From Plectrocnemia conspersa (lineage: Eukaryota > Arthropoda > Insecta > Trichoptera > Polycentropodidae): a stretch of DNA of 64,000 nt. The notes under the pieces were generated by a model that saw nothing but the letters and a program-made list of their open reading frames with translations, was not told the origin of the DNA and did not search any database. The translations under genes were made by a program, and so were the position numbers. The stretch is taken from the NCBI GenBank assembly GCA_009617715.1, contig VTFK01000163.1:472362-536361 (forward strand), written 5' to 3'. How positions within the stretch are numbered: the first letter of the stretch is position 1; each line of letters begins with the position of its first letter. Positions 49,145 through 63,097 of this stretch are shown here, piece after piece.

Positions 49145-52100
49145 CTGCAACGAAAAAATTAACAAATTAATTTATCATGTCAGTAACACGGTCGCGAAAC
49201 GAGCCCTGCAGGGCGACATTATATTTGCATAGGGAAACTCGTGGAATGACCAAAATAAATATTCCACTGGGAAGCGTTTTAATACAACGCTCACATTTGC
49301 GACGATCGATAAATCCGAGATGGCAGCACACATCATAAAAGATCCAATGAGATTTTCAACGCTAACCAGTTCAAGCAGTCCCAGAAGGATAATTGCGTTT
49401 ATAAAACAAATTATCGCTAAATTAACTGTACACATATCCGTGCCAAAAACCAACAGGATAAATCATAATGTAAACTTTATAGAGCGCGTCACGTCGCATT
49501 ATGATCGCGGTAAAGCATATAAATTTTCGTCATGTGCCTAGTGCCAGATTAGATCGCTCACAAGTGAAAAAAAATGTGTGTGAAGTCGAGAAAAAATATA
49601 AAAATATGGTGAGGTTCTTCGTTTTATTTTGCCAGATTTTGTTCACGGTATAAATCAACGTCTTTTCGGCGACCGAGTGCCGTATGTCTTAATCTGTAAA
49701 TTATGGAACGTATTAAAAAAAACGCACGCTATTCAGCAATTTAAGATTATTAATATGTGACATTATATCTTAAAGGAACAAATAAAATAGATTACCGGAA
49801 AAATATAAATTTTGTTTTAAATATTGCAATAAATTATCTATAGATAGATAATCATTTAAGTAAAGTTCATAATTCAGGTGGAAAAATACCAGAATGATCT
49901 CTAACCAGAAATTACTTTTTGGCTATTCTGAAACGATTCGTTGTTCTGCTCTTAAGCAGAACATATTTTCTTAATTTTTTGCGGCGTTCTTTTTCGATAG
50001 CTTATTTTCATCCGTGTAAATATTTGCGATAATCATAAGATCGTGACCATAATATACGATATTAAACATTACAGGAGTTGTGTATCATTTTTGTTATTGT
50101 ATTATAATAATGAACTTGTGTACATCTCCAATAACAAATCTTATTCTTGGTATCCAATTTGAGCCAACTTTGTCATGCCAAAGTGTTCGTAAAGAATTTT
50201 CAAAATTGTATAATAGGATTCCCCGATGAATGTTATTAGTTGTTTCTCCTTCATCTAATTTTAGATATTTCTCTACATTTACAATGTTTTGTGTTTTAAT
50301 GACATCAACAGATCTAACATATCAATGATCGTGTTTCAAAGATTCACGTTTATGTTTAAAGGCTCACTTTAAGGATAAGTGTTCCATGAAATATGTTTAT
50401 TATATAAACGCTTATTACAATATAAAAAAATGCATACAATAATTTATTATGGCCAAGTCTGTAAGTCTTGAAGACGACAATAGCGTTTTTGTCCATGGTA
50501 ATAAGTGGTTTTAAACAATGTCACTCTAAAGGGTGCAAGACACCCAATACTGCATAATAACCACAAACTTTCAAAAGCTGTTATTAATCACTTCACTACA
50601 GCTATAAAAACAAACAAAGTTAACTACGCAAACAATACGTGCAATCTTGCATCGAATGTCTTTGTTTTTCGGATCCCTTGGCTAACGATCGCCACGATAG
50701 TCACATCTGGCTACTCTCTCTAATAGGCATCAACAAAATGCGATTGGTTCTCAATTATCATTATCAACAAGTTATCAAAGCTTCCTCCAACATTTGATCA
50801 AATTAGCAGAACATCGGAAATCACAAAAGCAAATGAAGAGAACACCGGTAACAGAGAAATAGAAAGATCTTTATTAGCTGACGCAAGCGGCGAGAAAAAT
50901 ATCACCTGAACAACGAAAACCTTATTTTATTCAACTATATATTTTTTTATTAACTTATTTGAACAGAAAAGAGCAAAAAATCATTTTAAATGAAATAAAT
51001 ATATTGTATCATATTTATAATAATTGTTTAATATGTACATATATGTAAGTAAGCAATTGGGTATTTTCTGTACATTAATGCTTTTTGTATGATTAGATGT
51101 TTTATCTTATTTGTAAAATTACAAGATAATTCATCCATTTTGCTAATGACGACATTAAATCCATATGTTCGTTATGCGTTACAATTTAATTTAACGACTA
51201 CTACAAGTTAACAAAGTGTACTTTTTGAGTTATTATCCATAGCGACTCTTAAATATACTTTATTCATAACAGTTGGGTATTCATATGAGACCGTTTCATA
51301 GCTACATAATACTAAACTTGAATATCTACATTTGTATACAGATATATTATATAATTAGTTTATGTATGTATATATGATATAAATTGTAAATTACAATTGT
51401 GAAAGAACTTTTTTTAGAAAAATTTACGCTCTATTTAAAAGAGCGTAAATTCTTCTAAAAAAAGTTTTAATATAATAGAGTCTATTATATTAAACTAGTG
51501 ACGAAACATTAAATAATTGTTTTCTTAGAATTGTTTTTCTTCTAAAATGTGTTATGCCAAAATATGACGTGTCTTGTTTATTTTTGCTCTAATTTATCGT
51601 TTTATTTTTCTTTTACGAATTACTGATTAATAATTACAATTTACAATTACAGTTTTACATTTAGTTATTATGGATAATTTTTTAAGTAATATTTTTGGTA
51701 CCAAAATTGCTACAAAAAATTAGTATATTTTAGCAAAATATAATTTCTGTTAATTTTTTGTAATTATATATTTTTTAATATTTATATTAATTTTATGATA
51801 CTAAACTTTTATCCAAATCGATTTAATTACTTGATTTTAATGTAAACTTATACACTAATTTCATAGAGGATTATTGAATTTTTGGAACAAAAATATTATT
51901 ATCAAGTTTTTTGAATCAACAATTAAAAGTACAAACATATAATTAAGAAACACGTGATTTTATAGAAATTCATAACAAACATAAATAAATATTGGATCCA
52001 CTTAATATTTCAACCGCTAACTCTCTAAAAAAAAAAGTAAAATATATCACAATCTAGACATCTTTATTAAAGATTATACCAACATTTAACATTTTAATGG

Positions 52101-55100
52101 ACAAGGTTAGAAAAAAATCACGTAGCAAAAGCAGTATAGCTAGTACATATTAGCTCTTCTACAGCTTTATGGCTTATACTTGCAGAGCACGTAAGCAATG
52201 TATTTATTTGTTTTGATTTAACCTCTAACACATGGTTAGGTTGGCTCGAACAAAGCAGCATTGAAGCGGTCAAGCTCGTTACTGCTTGCAAACACGTTTT
52301 AAAGCGCCTGGTTGTCATGTTGACATGTCAAGCACGAACAATAAAACGCATCATTGAGACAAATGTGACCTATCAAACTACAGCAGTTTAGTGACTACTT
52401 GTTTATGTGAAAGATTCTGGAAAGTCTCGCAGGGTTTTTGTATTCGTTTATATTTTAACTCACACGTCAATATGTTATTCATCAAATCATTTTGACGTGT
52501 TAATTAATTTCACACTATGTAGCGCTCGCACCTGCAGCTATAAATTACAACCTGACGATTAAATGTCATATTCTCCACTGACACATTCTCGCATGTGCTT
52601 AATTTAAATATTCTGGGAACCAATGTCTGTCCGTGATGTAAGACATCTTTCCTGTCATTGAAAACGTTGGCGGTCCCCCGTCTTCGACGGAAGCTTGTTT
52701 GCTCTCAAGGAAAAGGTGCTCGGCGGCTAATTCTCAGTCGGGTCTCGTCCGGCTGGTGGACATGCTCCTTTTGTACCAGCAAGCTACTCTCCTTTTAGGC
52801 AAAGTTCCCAGAATGCGTGATTCATGCTTGGCGAATTCCTTGACGGCGCATTCCGAGCGCAATAAAAGAAATATGTGCGCGTTCCCAATTGGCGGCAATG
52901 AGTCCATGTGTGAAAAAGGGAAAACAGGGACACTATATAAACAATGACGATGTGGCATACAAATTGTTTTAGTACGTGTTTCATAATTTTATTGCACAAA
53001 ACAATATAGTACATATGCAGTTTCGATCATAAGATCATAACAATGTTCAAGTGTGTCTAGATAAATAGTATAAAACCAGGGTTGTGCGAGAGATGTAGAT
53101 ATTAAGATTGAATAAAAACAGTGGTTTTGTTCAAGAATCTGAACTGAATCCGTGATATTAAAAATAATCTGTAATGATTTCTACAACTCGCCGGAAAATC
53201 AACTGAAGCTGCATTAAACGGTCTCAAAGCATAAATTATCTACTAAACATATTATAGAACTCACTGCTATTGAGGCCAAAAAAACAATATTTACTATAAA
53301 AGCGCATTATATAGAAAAATAGATAATTGATTTGTGAACTTCAGTTTTAAAATTCAAAAAAAAGTTTACTACATTTAAAAATGGATTTTTATTGCATATT
53401 GTAAATAAGCAGCACAGATGGAAACTATGGATGCTATAAATAATCATTTCTAGCCCAGAGAAAAATAAATTTTTATAATTTTTAAGATAATCGCAGAAAC
53501 TAATTATTAAGTTTTGGAATAATATATTAAAATAGTAACTCGGAGATATGAAATATTTTGAGAAAAAATATATTTGACATTTTCAAAAGCTTTATATATA
53601 ATACCTATGTGACAAAATATACTGAATTTTTCATTGGTTCGTTTTATTCAAATAGTCGCTAAATAGAAGGAAAAGAGGAATTAAATATGAAGTAGAAAAA
53701 ATACTAAAAAGATTGGGTCAAGCGTAAAATCAATCATGATATATTGCGATCGCGCAAATGAATAAAATATAACTAGCTATAAAGATATGCACGAAATCGT
53801 GTTTTATATTCTTATCAGCTCTTTCATAAAGAATATCAAACTGCGCCTAAAAGGTGGAAGAATAATAATAATGATTTCCAATAAATAATCGCAACCCTTC
53901 GCTTAAAGATCACAAAAGGCCGCACGAAAGGCAGCGAATATAAATGTAAATTTAATACAAAAAACCACGCATCAAAAAAGCGTTTTGTCGAATTTTTAAA
54001 ACACACGTATGTATAAATACACACATGCATGCGTGTGTGTAATAATATCAAAAGTTTCCGCAAAGAAAAGGGCTGGAACGACCTTTATTCTCTTCCACTG
54101 TGTGTGGCGCAGCAGTAATATGTTAGTTTTGCGACGCTAAAAGTTGTCGCCGAGGTCGTGTTTTAATTTAAACTGTGGCGTCTGAAATGCGTATTTGTTC
54201 AGAGAAAAAGGTTTTCCAAGTCGACACGTTCGCGCCAACTTTTTGACAATTGGACACCCTTTGAGGCCCTACGGCGTCTCTTGAAAATAATAATATAGAA
54301 ATTGTACGCTCCGCCCTCGTACGACGTGATACGTAGAAAGTTTTTGTGTTTTGACTTATTTTTATGATACAATATGTTTTGTTACATAAAATTATGTTTT
54401 TGATGGCAGACATAAACATATTGAGACCGACAGAACATTCGGTTTTATCCATTGTTGGGCAAAAAAATAAGATTGAGTTTATTTCTTAACATAGTATATA
54501 TTACCGAAACTTAAATATTTTGTATATTTTTTAAGGCTATTAGAAACATAGTTATACTTTCAAGACCTTGTCTTATAGGAAGATTTTTCCTCATGCAAAC
54601 CGATCATCGATGGTAAATATGTCGAAGAAATAACCCAAAATGTATAAATGCAATTCGAGACAATGCTGCAAATATAAGTAGCGCTAAACAAATTGCTGAT
54701 TTCACTGCTATATGTTGTGTGAAATATACCTTAATGCTAAAGCAAGATACATACGATACACTGAGTCATTTCCATATTCAAAATAAATAATAATGATAAA
54801 CTACTACGAACGTTTACCGTAGTAAACCATAAAATTAGGTCGCTACTGCGTAATAAAAAAATCATGAGCCATCAAAATATATTCAATAGTAAAAAGTTTA
54901 CACTTCTAATCAGAACTGTCGAAGAATAAGTATTCCCTACAACTGTCAATTCCATAACTTTTTATTAATCATCTTCAGTCCATCGTTGCATAACTCGCGC
55001 CATGATTGATCGAACTTCATTATGGAAATTGCGTAAATTGGAACACAATAGCCGCAGGAACGCCATTGTCGTTTGTCGATAGTTAGTCGAGTGTGAAAAA

Positions 55101-58100
55101 TGATCATTGATTCGGCCCACGTGTCACGGACGATTGGATCGAAACGATCGAGCAATCATGCTAAATGGACTAGAGTACAACCACGATGTGTTACACGAAT
55201 GGACATACTTTATGAACGAACGTGAATCATCTTCCTAACCCATCAATGGGGACACCGTCACGTCAGGAAGTGAACGACGGTATAAATAACGATAATTGAA
55301 CGCAGTCAAAACACGTATTTATACCTGTCTCTGTAGTTTACGTAAATTGTACAGGGTGATTTAAAGTTACATGCTTATATAAATAACTTATTACTTCTCA
55401 TTCGTATACGAAAGATGCAAAACATTAAAAATTTTATTACAAATTATGAAAAATAAGTATTATCAATATGGTATGATATTAATATATTATTATGATTTTA
55501 ATTAAAGCTTGTACATATACATAATGAATCCACGGATCGATAATAAAATTGAATTACAAAATTTGTATCCTTTTTTAAAAGAAAAATCACTATTATATTA
55601 TATAATAGAAACTGTTATATTATTAATGAAATTTAACTCATAAAAGTGATATTAATAATTTTTTACTTCAAAGCAATTTTAATAAAAATACTGAAAACAC
55701 TAATGATTTATTATACACACGTATAATAAATCGTACTATTTTTAATAAATTAAAAATAATTTGTGTTATAGATTTGTCAGGAAAATTTATAATACAATAA
55801 TTGCGATGGTATTAGACGCTAAAAACTCACAAGAAGGGTCTCATTAAATTATGAAGGTTTTAACAATAATAATTGATTGCTTTAACAATATACATTAGAA
55901 TTGCGCAGAACACCCAGAATTGCACAATAGCCACGCAGACTTCGAATGCCAGCAATTATCGCAAAAAAACATTAAAACATTTTTCCCTAAACTTGAAAAC
56001 TTGTATGAAAAAATAAACACAAATGACCTCTCAAATAAGCGTTGTTTTTGTAATTATAAGACGTCCACCTTTAACCAGCTATAACTAAAAGAGATGATTT
56101 TGGAGGTAGAGTTAGACAATAATGCGATTGACTCTCAATTAGCAATATATTTAATTCATTCAAGCTTTCTCAAAGGACCATTATAAAGCATTGGAAGTCA
56201 CTCCATCGAATAAAAATCAACTGCGAAACACGACGACTAATGCATTTCTATTTTTTCTATACATGTCTTCGGTAAATTACATATTTTGTACAATTAACTA
56301 GCAAGAGTTTTTCGACATTCAACTCACTCGGCTATAAATCCAAAAATAAACTAATCGATTTGTTTTTCTTGGATTTTCTAAGAAACGATTTGTTTTTCGT
56401 CGACGAAAACATGTCCATTAACTGTATATATTAACACATAAAAACCGTGGACCGTACTACAAAAGCGAGTATTGATACATACCTTCACCAAACAGATACC
56501 AAGCGCAGAATGTCATGATACAACGACAGCAATTTTACACAGTTATACAGTTTAATAAGAAACAATATACGACAATTATAAGGAGCCTGGTTCCACCCTG
56601 AAGTATTGATATTAGTCAGAGGACCAAGGACAAAAAGGGGCGTTAGACTTGCCCATATTTCTCATAAGTATATATTTTTTTTCAGACACTTCATTCATAA
56701 ACTTAATTCCCTCTTATGATTCAAAATTACCACTTCGCTTCTGATTTGTAATAAACAAGAATTTAACAAAACTTTTCAAACTATGCCAAATCTAACGAGA
56801 TAAGTCATAAGAGGACTATGGAAGACAAATACTTTTCATAGACCAGGACAAGATAAATCAGTCATTCGAAGAGTTACTTAGAATTGCCAAAACTTAGATA
56901 CAACTTAAAAATTGAATTGCCAGATTTAAAAATAATTTATATAAAATTTTGAAATCATAAAAATAAAGGTTCAGGTTCTCACATATTAATTTTGATAAAT
57001 GTAATACATTTATTTAAGATAAATGTATTTTTTCGTTAATATGCATTTACAAAAATATTTTCTTATATATATAATAAAAAATGTAACTTAATTTGATTAC
57101 TAATGTCTTTATGTTATTCTTTTTTGGAAATATTGAAAATACTTTATTGAAACATTCATATAATGGATTTTTATGTTCACTCACATTAGTAGAATGAAAT
57201 CTTTACACACGTTAATTAGAAGTCAAAGTTTCTAACGTAAGTGGTCACAAACATGAGAAGGGTTTGTTTTTGTAGTAAAGAAGAAGGATGACACTTTATA
57301 TATTTATCCTTATAAATAGTTAACTTTGAAACACACTGTACACACAAATAATATAATATAATTCCACACACTTCCTAAATGACGGGCGCCACTCACCCAT
57401 TCACGCCTCATATCTCCTGAATTAAATTCACATAGAAAGCTTAAAATAAACCTGCCCGAATATTTAAGTACATTCTTCAATATTTTTAATATGACGAGTA
57501 AAAGAGAAAGCTATGTGGAGGGTAAAAAAAGCAAATTCCACTAACGAGACCATAAATTATATGAAGAGCACTCCTCGGACGAATTCCGACCATTCGTTAA
57601 AATCCTTCCTTTTTTCCTGCGAACGTCTGGCGTTTAATTCGCAACCCGGCAAATTGACTCTGCCAATTAACCGAGGGTGTGTTCCAGTCCTGCCAGGACT
57701 TTCATTATTTGCCAGACAGTAGGACATTACTGTCTCGAACCGCATAAACTATTAACTATATTAAAGACGTTTCATATATATGAAAATAACCAATTCCATA
57801 CAAGTGATAAATATAATGGTTTATTACCATAGTAAATATATTATTTATTTCGCTAATGAAAGTCAAGAACAATTGATTTTCTATTTACATATATCTGTTA
57901 ACATAAATTGCATGCAAATAAAAATAGAATACCATGCAAAACTGCAATTACATTTACGACGTTGCATGTTGCTTTATGCTTTTAGTCTATCAGAATTATC
58001 ACGACATTCTTTGTCTTCCAGACCTTAACCACATACACGTATACCAGAAATTTCGTAATGGATGTTAAACTTGGAAGTTTTATGAGCCAAGTTTTCTACT

Positions 58101-61100
58101 TTGAACAGTTGGCGCTTTCCTTATAAAATAATCCAAGTATCTATGAATATTATATTCATACCCACATGCATTCGTGAATGTAGGAAAATAATATTATGAC
58201 ATGAATACAGCAGTGCTAGGTCTTAAAAGTATATAAACAAGATGAAATAAATTATACATATAACCATTTAATTAAAATCAACAACAAAATATATGGGATT
58301 GCATTATAATATTAATTTATAACCATAGCTCTAGTGTAACGTTAAAAAAACAGTACAAATATTAATTTACATGCAAGTGAGATATCAACGCTATTTATTT
58401 ATTCCAGTTAATATTTTTAAAAATGAGCATAGAATATGTTGTAATATTATATAAATATTTTTACTGTTTTCTGTAGTATTAAGGATTCAACATTAAACAT
58501 ATCGTTCGATTATTATTAAGGTACTTAAATTTATTTTATAATTCAAGTAAAATTATCTGTTATTTTTAAATATTATAAAAAAATTATTGTAAATTTTTAT
58601 CAAATAAAATAAATAAATTTACTTCTATCAGCAGTTTTTTATAAATTATCGACGATATTTAATCATTATAAATAAACTAGCAGTCAGTCTCTCACTACCT
58701 GTGAGGTACCGGAGCTGGTGAGTGTACGAATGCCAGCCCTCAATTTTCTTGGGCTATAAATATTATTTTTGATTCGTTCTGATTTTTGTCAATCTGTTAT
58801 TAGTATTTATTTGTTAAAATTTAATATTTAAACTATTGTGTAGCTGTATAGAGTATAAATTTGATTCAATGGTATATTTTTGCAAAAACATTGCATATTT
58901 TTATTGTTATTTACTGAATAGACTGGTTTTAAAATATTGAAATATAATGGTTGCTAAAGCCAGCACTTCAAATTCGTTATTTAAATACCATTTTTTATGC
59001 TATTGTTAAATTATATTATAATAAAACATATTTCAGTTAATTGCTACTATTTTTATGTGTATATTTTATAATAATAATAATTATGTTTCAAATTAATATT
59101 CCCATAACTCAATAATACCTTAGACATCAAATTATGTTATTTCAAAGTATATATTACCAAATAAAATCAATTATTTTTAATATATGGTTCCGTATTTATT
59201 ATTAAATTTACATTTTAATAAAGATGAATACAAAAGTACGACCTAAATCCATATTTCAGTGCAAATTTTAACCGCGAGCTAAATATTCATTTATGTTAAT
59301 TCAATTCCGCGTCTTTACGGCGATACAAAATAAATATAAACTCAATAAGGTATTTCGTTTCAGTTAAGATTCCAACGTGAGTTTTTTCTGGTTATTTTTA
59401 CATGAACAAACAAGGCATCGAGCAAATATTTCAAGTTTCTCAATTATAAGCTTACCCAGTCGGGCAAAGTTTGGCTGCGAGCGAAAGCTAAGGGCTTAAG
59501 TCAGTATTAAGACGTGTCGGAAAGTACGGCAATAGTATGTCCAACTCGGGCAGACTCGAGGAGATAATTAGAAAGTTGTACTCCGAGTCTGTCTATTTGG
59601 CCATCATTCTGTGTGGTTCGTTAGACCGAAGCATATTATTACGTCTAGACTAAATACTTTTTTATAATAATACCAAGAGGCATTTTTATATAAGGCTCAA
59701 CTTACACAGTAACAATGTTAGATACTGCGAAACCGGAAACTTCATTATGACACCATAGTTATCAGGTCGGATGTTATGGTGTCAGAATTAATAGCACCGT
59801 ATTCTTCCTACGTCAATCCGTTTTCAAATTTCCCCGGCATCAAAATAATATGCTTTTAGTGTGTCTTGTCCTCATGCATAACACATGAATCGCTGAGGTG
59901 TCCCCGGTCACTTGAGTTATGCCCCCTTATTGTTTTGAGACCCTAAAAGGCCGCCGGCTAAAGCCTCGAGTTCCCTTATAAGGTTCAAACATTTTCCGCC
60001 CTGACATTAATCCGGAATAAAAGCACACTCAGCGGAAATTCTGACCGAAACACATGATAAATGGCCTTTCACATTTGCGAAATTTGTTTATAAGGCAAGG
60101 CGTAGTGGGAAAAGAAAAGTGTAATATGGAAATTTGTTCCAAGGAAAATTCGATGATGCTGCGAGGAAAATCATACAATCCGACGTCGCTGAAAATTGCC
60201 TTAGAAATCAAATTATCGCGCGTCGACTTACATTGATGTTATAAAGTCAAACAGCGTTCCTGAAACTTTTTATATTATGCAAAAATATAAATATATGTTT
60301 AAATATTACACCGATATTTTAAATTAGTAAATTTTATTTTATATTTATATTTTCTGCACCACTACCAGATAATAATATTAATGATGCTACACAGCAATTT
60401 TAATGTGATGTTGCAGCAAAGATATAATATAAGTAATTATTAAATTGTAAACAACAGCTATTTATAAAAATCTACGTATTTAATATATGATGTATATTAA
60501 TGTAAAGTAAGAGATTCTGATAGATGACAAATTTCTGCCATTCTCAGAGCTCAAGATTTGAAACAAGTTGACAAATCGTCCCACTTTCTGACAGGAGATA
60601 TTCGCCATCGGCGGTAAAAACACTGAGTTTAGACTCGCGCCATCTAAATCTTGTCACTCGGGCTATCTGAATATGACAGTAAAAAGAGGGTAACACGTAA
60701 ATCCTGTCTGAAAGATTCAAATAGGCGGAAAAATGCACGAAAGCTACTAGAGACTAGAGCTTTTCTCTAGCAATATATATTTGCACATTTTAATATATAT
60801 AAATTTATATAAAAATACGAATATGCCTTCACGTGTATAGTTTGAAGAGTTTTCCTAATTCAGCGCAGTTGGCAACTTTATGAAAGTAATTTTCTTCCCA
60901 TTTCGCCTCTCTCGTCTGCGTTAAGCCACTTTTATTTTTTCGCTTTACTTTTAAAACGGCGCGTTATATTCCAGGTTGTGTTAGCATAAAGGAGAATTAA
61001 TACATACATTTTCTGGGTAATCATCGCCTTTTTATGCATACACGATCCAAAACATGGAAATTTAAATAGTATGTAGTATTTTTTTGTTTATATATACATA

Positions 61101-62589
61101 TATATGTAATATTAATCAAATTCGAATCAAGTAAAATTATTTTAACATATATTTAAATTGTTTTAAATACGTTTTTTCAGGCGCAAAAGTTCAATTTTTT
61201 ATTACGAATCACAATAAAAAAAAAAAGTGCGACAAAGGCAGTTAAATTGCTTCATAACTTAATTACCTGGATGACAGAAGAGACGCACTCAGAAACCGGA
61301 GATAAAAAGAACGAATAATTGTCACGGTGGATAGGCGCACAGAAATGGAAGAAAAAAAGAAAAATTTTCGAGAACGAACGAAAAACTCGGTCGCAGATGC
61401 TGGGGCTTGAAATGATTGAAAAATTAATTGCCATTTTTGTGGTTTCGTTATATGACAGTACGACACTTAATTGGTTGAAATAAATATTATTTGAGATTTC
61501 GATATCGATGAATACAGTTTTTATAAAATATGTAGTTTTATGCTTAATAAATATATTAATAAACATACTTTTATATTTAAATTATATATAGCTTATACCG
61601 TTAATTATAACTTCCGAGAATCATAAATAAAAATATTTCATTATTTGTTCAAAAACCTCGTTAATGAAAAGTTTAATACTCAATTTATGGCAATTTATAA
61701 ATTTGTTCGATGGTATCGCAATTCTATTTATAAAATATCTGGTAAACTTGATACTATACAAAGGCAAAAATCAGAACTTTTAATATTTTTTAAAGTAAAA
61801 TATACGAGAATGTGTATAATAAATTAATTAAAGTGTACTTATTATACATTAATGTAATCAATTGTACTAACAAATATATATAGAAAATATTTTTTAATAG
61901 AGATTTCAGTGCATAAATATTTTTAACCTATTTATATATATTTATATGGCAAATGTCCTAAATATATTATTACATTTTGCTGTCTAGAAATAAATATTTT
62001 ATATGAAACGCTGTTTGGTATATACGCATATATTCACTTTTACAGGTAACTGATGAACACATAAACTAAAGTAGCCTACATTTTTCTACTGGAATAATAA
62101 ATCAAAATTTTCCTGCAAAAAAATCTAATATGTTATTGTATTTAAAATACATGCGCATAATTAATGTCATTGATAAAATTGAGGATATCTTAAAAAAATA
62201 TAATGATATATTAAATATTTTCATGAAGTAGTATGTTCTTCATTTATTATTATACAATATGTTCATTATTGAAAATATCGTGTAATACTAATTATATTTT
62301 TAATGTTGATTAAGATTAAACCTGAGCTACAACAGCACTTTGTAATATGTTATTATTTAGAAACGTTCAAGAAACAATGTATAATAAGCAATAGTAGTGC
62401 TCTGTGACTTTTTATCACCAACAACAAACTAAAGCTTTTTCAAGAATTTCGCGACACACAAAACTTACTGCATACACAGAACTTTAATTTTTAAATTATA
62501 GCAGTTTATTAGAAATATAATATTAATAATAATTTTCAATAAATAATAATTATTTACAAAATTGGAAAGGTCGTTATTTGAAAGACTAC
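49145..62589. other. Gene-poor stretch upstream of the first traced TMEM132 exon
   Basis: This stretch is probably the 5' intron and/or upstream region of TMEM132. I could not identify a signal-peptide exon ending in phase 1. Non-AT islets are found at 49190-49540, 52600-52960, 57540-57730 and 59850-60230. Segments at 50505-50830 and 55880-56190 are diverged copies of the same repeat. A compound hairpin lies at 51406-51494. A minus-strand segment ending CTTCTGTCATCCAG|GTAATT at about 61267 has a good donor and could be a 5' UTR exon, but this is a guess. Confidence 0.45.
51406..51494. repeat. Compound hairpin: 27-base stem followed by a perfect 29-base palindrome
   Basis: The left arm at 51406-51432 and right arm at 51440-51466 pair at 26 of 27 positions around a 7-base loop (atttaaa). 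Immediately after it, 51466-51479 and 51481-51494 form a perfect 14-base inverted repeat around a single G. Both can fold in either strand. No gene overlaps. It may be a MITE core or a hairpin RNA. Confidence 0.8.
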
Positions 62590-62725
62590 AAGACTACCTG
62601 AAAGCCGAATGGTTGTTTTAAATTTAAACCATTTATTTGCAGACCCCTGGACTGGGACTCTGAACGTGGCGATAGAAATTACAGCATTAATCTCGTCTTA
62701 ATGTTTTGTGTCAATCAATCTGTGT
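62590..62725. repeat. First copy of a direct repeat (SINE-like)
   Basis: It matches 62974-63097: aagactacctgaaagccgaa, then tggttg, tgcagacccctggact, gatagaaattacagcatt and cttaatgttttg occur in the same order in both. The offset is 384 bases. On the minus strand it contains GTTCAGAGTCC, a degenerate B-box. Confidence 0.75.
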
Positions 62726-62973
62726 CTAATTGCCACCTGTCAGTCAAAATAAAACATTTTTTTTCATTATGTATAAACCAAAAAATGGATACATGCCAAA
62801 GAAGAAAATACATATCACTGTCGGGACCACCCGTGACAGTTGCGACAAAATTTTGTGCAAAGACTTTCTAAAAGCTTATAAATCTAATAACTTTATTTTG
62901 ATTTTTGATCAATATATTTTTGTCAGCGTTAAGGGTACATTTATTACTCGATTTAAAAGCAGTAAAAATGACC

Positions 62974-63097
62974 AAGACTACCTGAAAGCCGAATGGTTGG
63001 TTTCAAAACCATCTAAATGCAGACCCCTGGACTAGGACTCGAACGTACGATAGAAATTACAGCATTGCTCTCTTAATGTTTTGATTACAATCATCGT
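62974..63097. repeat. Second copy of the direct repeat (SINE-like)
   Basis: This is the better-preserved copy. On the minus strand it has CATTAAGAGAGCAATGCTG upstream of CGTTCGAGTCC, an A-box/B-box-like pair at tRNA-like distance. It is similar to the fragment at 16344-16400. An apparent 101-codon ORF (62730-63035) runs from the spacer into this copy and is not convincing as a gene. Confidence 0.7.

Noticed and set aside
48844..49170. 108-codon plus-strand ORF
   Set aside because: It is the antisense shadow of the large TMEM132 exon at 48495-49144.
52118..52318. Minus-strand ORF with a signal-peptide-like start, considered as the missing TMEM132 leader exon
   Set aside because: The hydrophobic core is weak and no donor in the required phase follows the leader.
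54946..55155. 69-codon minus-strand ORF suspected to be a transposase fragment
   Set aside because: I could not match it to mariner, Tc1 or any other transposase motif.
62730..63035. 101-codon plus-strand ORF
   Set aside because: It spans from spacer into the second direct repeat, and no domain is recognisable.
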